The notes under the pieces: model-generated
The model's database searches: none
Seen by the model: the letters and a program-made list of their open reading frames with translations, nothing else
Told to the model about the DNA's origin: nothing
Shown here: piece by piece, positions 23,210-34,162 of the stretch
Position numbering within the stretch: position 1 is the stretch's first letter
How the letters are laid out: each line of letters opens with the position of its first letter
Made by a program: the position numbers and the translations under genes
From: Zantedeschia hybrid cultivar
Taxonomy: Eukaryota > Streptophyta > Magnoliopsida > Alismatales > Araceae
Reading direction: 5' to 3'
Length of the DNA stretch: 64,000 nt
Assembly (NCBI GenBank): GCA_030544215.1
Contig: JARZZO010000003.1
Span: 33,174,379-33,238,378 of the forward strand

Positions 23210-23256
23210 TTCTCTCTCTCTCTGAACCCGCTGATCTCTCTCTGTAACCAAGTCGT
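23210..23256 (+). promoter_or_regulatory. TC-rich stretch in 5' UTR/promoter of receptor kinase
   Basis: TCTCTCTCTCTCTGAACCC and CTGATCTCTCTCTG lie 40-85 bp before the start codon. Such pyrimidine patches are common near plant transcription starts. The role is inferred from position. Confidence 0.35.
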
Positions 23257-23293
23257 ACCACCTCCTCAACACCACCCACTGTATCGTCGATCC

Positions 23294-26200
23294 ATGGGGA
23301 GGCCCTCCCCCCTCATCTGGGTGCTCTTCTTCTCCCTCCTCCTCTCCTCCCTGGTCAGCTCCGAGCAACCAGTCGTGAAGCAGGCCCTCGTGGACTTCCT
23401 CCGCGCCCTCTCCGCCAACGACGCCAGCGTCGAACACGAGCTGGGCTGGAACACCTCCACTGACCCATGCACCAAACCCGGCTGGACGGGCGTCACCTGC
23501 GACGACAGGACCAACTCCACGAGGCGGATCGTCCTCCACAACCACCAGTTCCCGGGCTCCCTCGACGCCGCCGCCCTCTGCGCCGCGCCCTCCCTCGTCC
23601 ACTTCTCCATTGCCGGCAACACCCTCCAGGGAGGGATCCCCCCGGAGATCTCCCAGTGCACCCAGCTGACCCACCTGCTCCTCCCCGACAACGGCCTCTC
23701 CGGGCGCCTCCCTGCCTCCCTCGCCGCCCTCAACAACCTCAAGAAGCTCGACATCTCCGACAACAGCTTCTCCGGGGAGCTGCCGGGCATAGCCAGGATC
23801 TCGGGTCTGGTGACCTTCCTCGCCCAGGACAACCACCTCAGTGGGACGATTCCCCCGCTCCAGTTCTCTAACTTGCAGCGGTTCAACGTCTCCCACAATA
23901 GCTTCTCTGGGCCAGTCCCCGACGTCGTGCCCGTCCGCTTCGGCCTCTCCAGCATCGAGGGCAACCCGGGCTTGTGCGGGCAGCCGCTCTTCCCTGCCTG
24001 CCCGCCGCCGCCTCCAACGCCAAAGGGGAAGAAGAGCAGCCCATCTAGAGAGAAGCTGGTGATGTATCTGGGTTATGTCCTTCTCGGCATAGCCATCCTC
24101 GTTTTCTCAGCTTATGAACTGACCCAAAGAAGGAAGAACAAGCCGGTGAAGAAGGAGAAGGAGGAGGAGGCCATTGACACCAAGTTGCTTGCCTCTGGGA
24201 AGAAGAGCTCCACAGCTTCTATGGGCGACCACGCAGGGGGGGCGAGCCGGTCGGAGTACTCGATCCAGTCGTCGGAGGGGAGCGCGGCGATGGCGTCGGC
24301 GTCGCTGGTGGTGCTGAGGAACCCGACGGAGGGGGAGCTGAGGTTCCAGGACCTGTTGAGGGCGCCGGCGGAGCTGGTGGGGAGGGGGCCGCACGGCAGC
24401 CTCTACGGGGTAGTGCTGGGAGATGGGACGAGGGTGGCGGTGAAGAGGATCAAAGATGGCGGGGTGTCGGCGGAGGAGTTCAGGAGGAGGATGGAGAGGG
24501 TGGACCGGGCGCGGCACACGGGCGTGGTACCGGCGCTGGCCTTCTACTGCTCAAACCAGGAGAAGCTCGTCGTGTACGAGTACATGCACCACGGGAGCCT
24601 CTTTGATCTCCTCCATGGTACGTGTGCTTTCTCTCTCTTCCACCTTGCTTCTACGTAGCCAAGTATTTCCCTTCGGTTAGGTCGGGTTAGATCTTCAGGT
24701 CAATTCGACCTTAAAAACGTTTGATTTTTTTAAAAAAATATTACATATTAGTAGATAATATTTATAATTAAAATATCATATATAATAAATAATTTTTACA
24801 ATGTAGTCTTAGATTAGTGTTAGGTTGGGTCGACTTAGGTGTATTATAGGTTGAACTAGGTAGGATTGAGTAAGGTTGAAAAAGTTGACTATGTTCTGGT
24901 TTGACCAGGTTTTAGACATTGCGTTGAAATTTGGATTAGATTTGGTTCAAGTTGGAAGACTCTTATAATAGATTAGATTAACATTGATTTATATGTCCTC
25001 TTCGATGAAGAAAATTTAAGTTTTTTTTTTTTTTAAAAGACGCTTCTGAGTTTGAAAACCATATATATGAAGAAAATGCAAATCTTATGGGCTGCACCGT
25101 GCATCTTTACAAAGGACATAAACCAACCGACGTATCATATTACTATTAAATTCTCAGGAATTAACATACCCCGTTTCTGATCTCTAGAAAGTCATTAGTT
25201 AATCTTAGTGAATTAGTTTGCATGACATGGCTAAAGGAGAGTACTTTGTTGATATCTCATGTCTTCTTCAAATAAGGAAGATAGAGTCGAGGATAGTTAC
25301 AGCTGATAATAATCTTAAATTTTAGAATGTCACTTTTGTAGGTGCTTTTTGGTTTAAAATGCATTAAGATACCACAAAACAAATATAGTATCTCAGAGAT
25401 ATAGAATGCAGCATTTTACAAAATTTTATAATATTTTATGTCAAATTAGATCATCTTAAAAATAAAACAATAAGTAAAATATTAGAATTGTTCAAATTTG
25501 AATCTTTTAAAAAATAGGATTTTGTATATGTATTGTTCTAAACTATCATATTTGTATGTATAAGCTGACTCCCATATACTGTGTTATACATACTGTCCAT
25601 CAAGATACTGGAAAGATTCCACAAGCCTGAACATGTGAACCGCACAGTGCATTTCGCTCTCATCTTCATATTAGAAAAAAATAAAAATTATTATAAAATT
25701 TTAAATATTTATTTACTTTCTCAAAGTAATTTTCATTTTTTAGAATTTATATTTGACTGTTAATTCATATTCAAATTGATTGTAGCCGTCCAATCTTGTG
25801 CGAGCAAATTTGTAATGAATACTAAAATTCTAGGGGATAAGAATAACTTTAAAGATAATCTGACTAAATTTCTATTCTTTTATGATTTTCTGAAATCAAG
25901 AATTTTCAAGTCTCCAATAGACAATTACGATTGAGTTTCACGATCGAACTCGATGGATGGACGGTGAAAATAAAGTCCTAAAAGATAGAAACAATCTTAA
26001 AGAGGGAAAATAGTGCATGCTGTGTGTACTATAGTGAACCGCATAGCAGCATTTACTCAAAATTTCAGAGTGAGGTATTTGTAAGAATCTGATGGAGTTA
26101 GGCCATAGACAAACAAATACTATAGTTTATTGGGGTATATATACAAAAATCCTTAAAAATACAGAAAAAACACTTAACTAACTAATTGAGCATCTAAAAC

Positions 26201-26828
26201 GAAGCTATGATCTAACTTTGAACATTTGAAGTAGGTAAAGATGTAAAGGTATACATGATTTGATCTGACCATAACTGCAGGGTCCCAAAATAAGGAGCAA
26301 GCACTGGACTGGAGCAGCAGGCTGAGCGCCGCGGCCAGCATCTGCGAGGCCCTGGCCTTCATGCACCAGGAGCTCCAAACCGACGGCATCAGCCACGGCA
26401 ACCTCAAGTCCTCCAACGTCCTCATGGACGCCCACATGCGCCCGTGCATCAGCGACTACGGCCTCACCGCCGCAAGCGGCGGCGAGTCCGCCGCAGGAGA
26501 CCCGTTCATGGCCGACGTCTACGGCTTTGGCGTCCTCCTCCTCGAGCTCCTGACGGGGAAGGTGGTGGAGGGCAGCGGGGTCGACCTGGCGCGGTGGGTG
26601 GACTCGGTGGTCCAGGAGGAGTGGACCAGCGAGGTCTTCGACGGGGCGCTCGTCGGCGAGGGCGCCAGCGAGGGGAGGATGGTGCAGCTGCTGCAGGTGG
26701 CGCTCAAGTGCATCGGCTCTTCTCCTGATGGCCGGCCGGGAATGAAGCAGGTGGCCGTCATGATCAGCAGCATAAGGGATGAAGAAGAGAGGTCCACCAT
26801 GGTTTCCGAAAGCGGGGAGAGCAGGTGA
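23294..26828 (+). CDS. LRR-III receptor-like kinase, probably inactive kinase
   Basis: Exons 23294-24617 and 26281-26828 are joined across a 1663-bp GT-AG intron and give 623 residues. The start MGRPSPLIWVLFFSLLLSS is a signal peptide. It is preceded by an in-frame open stretch back to 23108 that is ignored because the signal peptide sits at the second methionine. There follow an LRR N-cap (CTKPGWTGVTCDD), about five LRRs (residues 75-190, e.g. LTHLLLPDNGLSGRLPASL), a CPPPPPTPKGKK linker, a transmembrane helix (about residues 254-275) and a cytoplasmic kinase-like domain from about residue 347. The glycine loop (GRGPHGSLYG) and VAVK lysine are present. The HRD motif is HGN (ISHGNLKSSNV) and DFG is DYG (ISDYGL), as in the LRR-III receptors annotated as inactive. 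It probably acts at the plasma membrane as a scaffold or co-receptor. Exon 1 is very GC-rich, as in many monocot genes. Confidence 0.93.
24618..26280 (+). other. Receptor-kinase intron
   Basis: 1663 bp, AT-rich, inside the kinase domain after DLLHG. The donor is gtacgt and the acceptor is ataactgcag. No transposon could be delimited. The last 60 bp are part of the segment copied at 29081-29318. Confidence 0.85.
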
Positions 26829-28731
26829 TTGCTGCATGTTGTGGACGTATACTTTGTTTGGGTTAGCATGGGCCTCTCTGGTACTGATATATATAAATTA
26901 TGTTTTCTGATATCATTGTTACTAGGAATTGAAACATATTTTTTTCACCAAACGATTCTTTAATTATAATTATCCCCAGGGAACTATGGCATTTATTTCT
27001 CGAATTATATGTATATGCAAAATATACTGCAATAAGATTTTGAGACTCACTTCTGTTCCTAGGTGTGTATCTTGTCTTGCCTCTTCTCCCCTGGTTCAAT
27101 TTTGTTAGTTCATCTTAATCTAGTGATTTTATGAGATCAATGGAAGGAATCTGATTAAGGTGGCAAAACAAACATTAAGGGGAGCTTTTCACAATGTACC
27201 CTTCAAATCTTCTGTATTTATTTAATTAAAGGTTTCTATCCCAATGTACCCTTCAAATCTTCTCTATTAAACTCCATACCCTTGAAATCAGCGTAACCAC
27301 GTATCCAAAAAATCAATTTATATTGGCTCTTGTACTCTTATCGTCCATGTGGTTGAGTAAACATGAGGTGCAGCAAATATATATATATATTTTTTGAGTC
27401 TTTTGAGTCCACCTACATATTTCTCACATGTTTCTATATGCCGCCAAAATTTTAAGAAAATAAACAATCATGATTGAGCTCAGTGCATGTTTACTATTTA
27501 TTAGGACCTGAGTTTTGATTTTCTAAAATTTTCTGAATCATCTGATCATAGATCGGCTTGTACGAATATATTTGGAACTACCTTAAAATGTTTTGATTTT
27601 TTTACTATATTACCGGGCACAACTACAGCTGGCGTTTAACTCCTATCTATTTAGAGTAACACTCACCGCATTGATGCCCAATGCTCAGTGCAGTAGAATA
27701 AAAAAAATTATTTTTATAAAAATATTTTAGGTCAGTCATGAGGTATCCTACGTGTCCGTACAAGTCAATCACCGATCAGACAACTCAAAAAATTAAAAAA
27801 TAAAGAATTGAACTCCAATGAACAGTAAAATACCTTTACTGGCCAAGCCCAATAATCATTTTTTTTTTTAATCTTTTCTTAGATCGTCCAATTGAAGATC
27901 GATGTGTGTTACTCATCTATTTAACTCAGCCATAGTTAGTAGTTGATCTTGGAGGGAGACAAGTGCGCCAGAGCCAATAATGGCCTAACCAGAGGCCCAT
28001 TAGTTGTGCCCACTAAAGACCCAAATGTGGCTTCAGGGCCAATAGCTGGGCCCATTTTGACTTCTCAAAGTTGAAGTTTGACACGGACGCTCTCTTTGTC
28101 ATCATGCTCGCTGGGTAAGCCACACAAAGCACTAATACTTGGAGCATCAGAATTGGGGGAATGGTTGGGAAACAACCTCCTTGGACCTAATTAGCACCCA
28201 CCAGCTAAGGTGTTGGCCACATGATGGCCTCTAACGGCTTTTGCGCCACTAAAAGCTGATGTGACTTGACAAAAGAGAGTTACTGTTAAATCTTGCCTCA
28301 AGTGAAATCTAATCCTAACTCAAAGTTTTCAATTATTTTAGATAATTAATCGTAAAAAAAATGATTTGATCCCACTAAAGTCAATAAAGTGGTTATTAGT
28401 GTATATGATGTGACAAACATTAAGCCCCAATTTAATAGCAGAATGAGTTGCGACATGATTAATTATTCTGAATTGCGTATTTCAAAATAAGGAGGCTTTC
28501 ACTTCAATAGCGGAAAATAATATAAGAAGGAAATATCAAATTCCTAGGTGTACGGTGAAATTACCTATGCACCTAATTCCGAGAATAAGTAATTTTGATA
28601 TAGAATAGCCAATTCCTTTCATCAAATCAGAATTAGTCTTATTTTGAAAATAAGAGGTTTATTCTTCCTTTATTTTGAAAAGACAAGGTAGAGGTAAAAG
28701 TCTAAGTCGGACACCTCCCAAAAGGTCATGC
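26829..28731. other. Intergenic sequence after receptor kinase
   Basis: A direct repeat of caatgtacccttcaaatctt lies at 27193 and 27242. A repeat-family member lies at 27620-27915. The remainder is AT-rich with no recognised feature. Confidence 0.4.
27620..27915. repeat. GGGGCATTGCA-family repeat, member 4
   Basis: It shows family words in order (gcattgatgcccaatgc, ttttaggtcagtc, cgtgtccgtacaagtcaatc, gaccgatcag-like, ttgaactccaatgaacagta and cttagatcgtcc). The ends are degenerate and the outer limits uncertain. Confidence 0.45.
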
Positions 28732-29080
28732 TATTAGTATTATATATCACCTACAAGTCAATCAGATACAATCTTATTCAATTATTTACAATGATAATAA
28801 ATATTTATTATGTGTAAATCAAATTTTGTTTCATACCAATGATTCATTATCATATTCGTATCATACTAAAGCCCATGGATGTGTACAATAGTTGTCAGAT
28901 TATGATGAGATCATAATAATAAGATTGACAACTTATAAACACACATTCTTAATAATTCATAATCGGAGAATATTTGAGAAGGATATCAGATATCCGATGA
29001 GATTAGTACATGTTACTCCAACTCATGTGATGAGGGTAATTATTCTTATAGTCACTTATGTGGAGACACTATATTGAACT
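28732..29080 (+). repeat. Copia LTR end, + orientation (left inverted arm)
   Basis: It starts tattagtattatatatc and carries the same blocks as 29319-29665, but inverted: gattgtatctgattg, cacataataaatatttatt, tatgatctcatcataatctg, ctcatcacatgag and tgtctccac. The blocks are also shared with the ends of the LTRs at 34163-38672. Together with 29319-29665 it forms an inverted pair around the receptor-kinase fragment. Confidence 0.75.
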
Positions 29081-29318
29081 TGTAGTCACTGATGCATGGA
29101 CGTATGTGGGCGTCCATGAGGATGTTGGAGGACTTGAGGTTGCTGTGGCTGATGTCGTTGTCTTGGAGCTCCTAGTGCATAAAGGACAGGGCCTCACATA
29201 TGCTGATTGTGGCGCTTAGCCTGTTGCTCCAGTCTAGTGCTTGCTCGTTATTTTGGGACCCTGCGATTATCATCAGATCAAATCATGCATACCTTCACAT
29301 CTTTACGTACTTCATGTT
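29081..29318 (-). pseudogene. Inverted fragment copy of the receptor-kinase gene
   Basis: This segment is the reverse complement of about 26221-26460, that is the last 60 bp of the intron plus the first 180 bp of exon 2. Identity judged by eye is about 85%. The copy still contains the intron end, so it arose through DNA, not through a spliced RNA. Most differences are C-to-T or G-to-A, the pattern expected after cytosine methylation. It has no start, no full domain and several stops. Confidence 0.88.
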
Positions 29319-29665
29319 TAACATAGTGTCTCCATAGAAGTGACTATGAGGTTAGTCACTCTCATCACATGAGCTGGACTAACATGTATTAATCTTACTA
29401 GATATCTGATGTCCTTTTTAGATATCCTAAGACTAAGAACAATTAAAAATGTGTATTTATAAGCTTCTCAGTCTCATTATTATGATCTCATCATAATCTG
29501 ATAATTATTGCACACATCTATGGACTGCACTATGATACGAATATGACAATTAATCATGACATTAAAGAAAATTTGATTTACACATAATGAATATTTATTG
29601 TTATTATAAATAATTGAATAAGATTGTATCTGATTGGCTTGTAGACCATACATAATACTAATAAT
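29319..29665 (-). repeat. Copia 3' LTR end (right inverted arm)
   Basis: It corresponds to the last 330 bp (on the + strand) of the LTRs at 34163-38672 and is followed by aatctctcacttagactaaa, the inverted polypurine tract and internal end. The rest of the LTR is missing, replaced by the receptor-kinase fragment and an inverted LTR copy. Confidence 0.72.
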
Positions 29666-29767
29666 CTCTCACTTAGACTAAAGTTAATCACTCCTATGTT
29701 GTGTCCCCATATAATTTAGGTGACGCTCAAACACAATATGAGACAGAGGCTTTGTCAGTAGATATGT

Positions 29768-32467
29768 TGTAAGGACTGAGGTTTCGGGTTCTGAATTCGG
29801 ATCGGGTTCGGGCCGGATCCCCTGGTTTGGACCCTGAGGGGGGTCTTGAGAGTTTTGACTGAATGACGTCTGCAATGCTCGACGCCTTTCAAAAGGCGTC
29901 AGGTTGTGTGGACGCCATTTAAGTCTGCTTGCTGATGTGCCACGTGGGCGGGTTTCGGGCCGCGAGAGTACGGCCCCTGTCTCGTCGTCTGAACGGCGTC
30001 CATGATGGACGACGCGATTCAGACTGCGACCCTGCGGTGTCAGTGTACGGTGCCTGACATGTCAGCTGAACGGCGTCCGTGGTGAGCGACGCGTTTCAGA
30101 GCGCTGTCAGTACGGCCCGTCCTGTCATCTGATAGGCGTCTGTCTCTGTCGACGCGTTTTGGCCAGTTTCTGATTGACCCCGCGAGCCTCCCCTTCTTTC
30201 CCTCATTCTCGCCTTCACCCTCTCCCTCCTCGTCCTCTCCGCCTCTCCGACCCTCTCTTCCCCTTTCCCTTCCTCTTCTTCCTCTTCCACCACTCCAACA
30301 CCTCCCTACCTCTCACCTCTACCACCACCACTTCCTTCGCGGCGTTCCATTCTCCGGACGGCGGCCGACGTCCCGACGGAGTGGCGGCGTCTTCGAGGGT
30401 ACCGGCGGCGGTCTGCGGTGCGGCGGGTCGGCGGCACAGAGCTTGGAGGAGTTCAAGAACCGGTAGGGGGACGAACCTTGCATGAATCGTGATTATCTTG
30501 TTTATGGTTTCCTTGGCGTGGCATGATATGTTTTGGGTTAGACTGAGCATGTTTAGGGGGTTTTCTTGTGAGGATGGCCGTGTTAGGGATTGTGGAATTG
30601 TAGCATGCTTGTGGTAGTTGATTTCCCTTTCCTCCCCCTTCTGTTTTGAGCATTTTCGGGGTGTTTGGGGTTAAAGGAGGAACCCTCGGATCGAACCAGA
30701 GAACTAGGTTTCTGGCGCTAAACGGCGTCGTGCCTGGTCGACACCTTTTAGAAGGACGTCAGGGCAGTACGACGCCTTTTTAGGGCAGAAACCTCCATGT
30801 TCGAGGTTTCGTTGTACGGGATTCTGGCGCTAAAAGACGTCATGTATGGACGACGCCTTTTAGAAGGACGTCGGACCATCATGACGCCTTTTAGGCAGGA
30901 AATCACCCCGACTGAGGCTTCTGCAAATCTGAAATTCTGTGGTGAATGGCGTCTGAGGAGTCTGACGCGTTTTAAAGGGCGGCTTCCCATGTCGACGTGG
31001 TTTAAGGAATAATCTGGTTTTAATGAACCTGTTTTAGGGGATTGAATGGCGTCGACCTCGGTCGTCGCGATTCAAGATAGAACTGCTTAACTCCTGTTAT
31101 TTAACACATGTTTTACGATTGGATGGTTCGAATGCATGCTTTAAGTTGTACACTGAGACTGAGGACTTCTGCGTGAATGGAATTACATCATGTATGTATG
31201 TGTGTTTATGCGGATATGGAATTGGAACTACTGTGGTTTACGTCTGTCACCATGGGCCAATGGGGGTGATCCATGGTGTCTGTGAGGCATTGTGCCGTAC
31301 CGGTGGAGGAGGGGTACAGTTGTGTTTTACCTTTGGCTGAGGGAAGCAGAACCACCTTGAGCCCGTCGGGCCGGAGTAGCCGGTGTGCTATCCGAGGGGT
31401 TGCTGTTTGGTCTCAGCGGGTCGGGGTTTTCCCTATTTGTCGTGGCAACTTTCGGCGCGTTTCTTGCTGTGGAGCTGGTTGTGGTACTGTTGGAGTTGTT
31501 TTACCCCTGTAGCCACTGGGCCTGATGTGACCTTTGATCAAGGTTACGAGTGGTACCCTTCGCCCTTTGGCCTGACGCAGCCCAGGAGGTTAGGGTTGTG
31601 GGTAGTTCCTGTAGCTTCGGCTTGACGGGGGTTCGCCGGTCCCCAGGGCCCTCCTGAAGCGCCGAGGCCTGGCGTGGAGGAAATCCGGTCGGTAGGACAG
31701 TAGTCTAGACTGCTTGTGTGCACACGTAGCTGGGCAGTGGTGGTTCACTGGTCCCAGTTAGTCCTAGTTTGACTCACTGCCTCACCTTACAGTGCCCCGG
31801 AACACTGTAGGGGCGGACAGGCGTGAGCAGCGGTGGTAGTGTTGTGAGGCGACGTTTGACTTCGGTCGACAGTGTGGTTCAGTCGCTTTGTGGACTTTGT
31901 CTGTGAGACGTGACTTTGTGTTGGGTTCTTCGGGTTACTTAGAACTGTTCATGCTACACTGCTTATGCGTATGTTTCATATCAGATTTGGGTGCTATGTT
32001 TACTGCTTTACTTAGTTGCCATTTATCCGTATTGTTGCACTTGTGGGTGTGTGAGTGGGAGGCAGGGGATCGGATGATCCCTACTGAGCCCTATTCTGGT
32101 GTGGCTCACTCCCTGCGGTTTCAGGTGTGGACCTCGTGGCGTGTGGCGGCGTGTAGTGTCTTCTTGGCGTGCGGACCAGCAGCTGTCTCAGTTCCGGGGT
32201 ATGCCCCGATGTTGTTGTACTTTACTTCTGCCTGTACTTATTTAATTTGTTGGACCATGTAATTATTGTTGGACTGTATACGGACATTGCTATCTTCCTT
32301 CATGCGCACTTGTCATATCTTGTAGTCCGTGTGATTGTTATATTTAGCCTTGTTTAACGCTTACTCCTCCAGATGTGTTGTGTGAGATCCGGGTGCGAAC
32401 CCGTAGTTAATGGCCCGACATCCATTTAGTGATCGGGTCTCCGGTCATAGGATGGCGGGTCGTTACA
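29768..32467. mobile_element. 2.7-kb LTR-like insertion (probable solo LTR)
   Basis: Ends TGTAAGGAC and, inverted, TGTAACGACCC; the 5-bp target copies are tatgt (29763-29767) and tctgt (32468-32472), one mismatch. TGTAACGACCC is a frequent gypsy LTR end, so a large solo LTR in minus orientation is the simplest reading. Inside are a CT-rich stretch (30180-30330), GC-rich sequence, and at least ten GGCGTC/GACGCC modules (29880-31075). Overlapping ORFs of 60-125 codons have no recognisable product. Confidence 0.65.
29880..31075. repeat. GGCGTC...GACGC inverted-module array
   Basis: Short modules of the form aa(c/t)ggcgtc, 10-15 bases, gacgc(g/c)(t/a)tt recur at about 29881, 29991, 30070, 30134, 30724, 30757, 30834, 30868, 30947 and 31046. 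Each is an imperfect inverted repeat bordered by A/T-rich ends (ttttag, tttcag, attcag). Confidence 0.6.
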
Positions 32468-32472
32468 TCTGT

Positions 32473-33980
32473 TATGTTGTCGACTGATAGAACTTTTTTC
32501 ACTATTATGTTTGCTCTGACGATGATCTCTATGATCAAGTGAAAGCACCTTAAAATGTGCTTCGACTTTTGATGAGACTGTAGCTCTTTCGCTTGTTGTA
32601 TTGTCCCATTATTGTCGTATAGCAATAGGACGAGATCAGAGATACTCAGTACCACACTAAGGTCGGTGATGAATTTCTTCATCTAGACAGCGTCCTTGGC
32701 CGCTTCAGCTATAGCAATGTACTTAGCTTCTATCGTCGAATCTACAGTGGTTTCTTACTTGGAACTCTTCCAACTCATTGCACCATCATTTAATATGAAC
32801 ACGAATCTGGAAATAAACTTACTATCATTTGGAACAGACTGGAAGTTATAGTCAGTGTAGCCTCGTAGCTTCAAGTCTTCTCCTCCATAGACCAAAAATA
32901 TATCCTTAATCCTTCTCAAGTACTTAAGGATGCATTTCATAGCTTTTCAGTGTGCATCACATAGATCTGCATGATATCTACTCATAACACTTAGAGAATA
33001 TGCTACATCAGGTCTAATACATAGCATGACATACATTATGGAACCTATGACAGAGACATAGGACACCCTGTTCATCAATACCCTCTCTTCATGAGTCTTA
33101 GGGGATTGTTCTTTATAGAGATAAATTTCGTGTCCTATTGGTATGAGACCTCTTTTGAAATTTTCTATGTCAAATCTTTTGACAATAGATTCTATATACA
33201 AGGATTAGGATATACTGAGCATCCTCTTTGATCTATCTCTATAGATCCATATTCCCAATACGTAGGATGCTTCTCTCCAGTCCTTCATGGAGAAGTTCTT
33301 TGACAGCCATAGTTTAACTGATGATAATATTTCTACATCATTTTCAATTAGTAAGATGTCATCAACATAAAGTACAAGGAAGGTTTATGCACTCCTACTA
33401 ATTTTTTTATATATATAGGACTCATCTTCATTCTTAATGAAGTTATAAGATTTACTAGCCTCATCAAACCTTATGTTCTAGCTCCGAGATGCCTGCTTCA
33501 ATCTATAAATAGATCTCTGAAGTTTGCATACTTTATTTGGAAATTCATTAGATATAAAACCTCAGGTTATATCATATATACCTCTTCTTTACAATTTCTA
33601 TTGACGATGTCACTTTTCACATTCATCTACCAGATTTCATAATCGTAGTGTGCAACAATAGCAAGAAGGACTCTGATCAACTTTATCATAGCAACTAGTG
33701 AGAAAGTCTCGTCATAGTCATTTTTTTACCTTTGATGATATCCCTTTACCACCAACTGTATCTTATAAGTGTCGATTTGTCTATCTGTACCAATCTTTCT
33801 CTTAAAGATCTACTTGCATCTGATATGTATAATACCTTCGGGTAAATCTTCCAAGTTCCAAATTTGGTTGGTGTATATAGACTGTATTTCAAAGTTCATA
33901 GCCTCTTTTAATTTTCCATCATCGAGGCTCTTAATAGCTTCCTAGTAGGTCTTAGGATCATCATTCTTATTATAAGATAC
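32473..33980 (-). pseudogene. Copia reverse transcriptase and RNase H (degenerate)
   Basis: Minus-strand peptides include FLVLYVDDILLIEND (the RT catalytic YVDD, about 33355-33385), REASYVLGIWIYRDRSKRML, YVSVIGSIMYVMLCIRPDVA (33075-32990), MKCILKYLRRIKDIFLVYGG, LRGYTDYNFQSV, and a final SKHILRCFHLI. These are the RT and RNase H of the host copia element. Numerous stops and shifts make it non-functional. Confidence 0.85.
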
Positions 33981-34002
33981 TCCAGACACACCTTCACCTT
34001 CA

Positions 34003-34162
34003 TTGATATGTCCTACAAATTTTCAGGTTATTTGGGTACCCTCACAGACCTACGAAGTTCTTGTGTATGTTCTTGAACAGGTTCTGGAACCACAACCTCA
34101 TCCAATGGGTCTGATGCTGATTGTGGATCTGAAACTTCTTCCAGCACTACTTTACTCCCACT
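34003..34162 (-). pseudogene. Copia integrase/RT linker fragment
   Basis: The minus strand encodes SKVVLEEVSDPQSASDPLDE and a following HTQELRRSVRVPK, typical of the acidic linker and the RRS.R..P motif ahead of copia RT. The frame is cut at 34162 by the LTR insertion and resumes at 38678. Confidence 0.75.

Noticed and set aside
30096..30550. ORFs on both strands in the CT-rich part of the 2.7-kb element
   Set aside because: Low-complexity Pro/Leu/Ser or Glu/Arg strings; no protein recognised.
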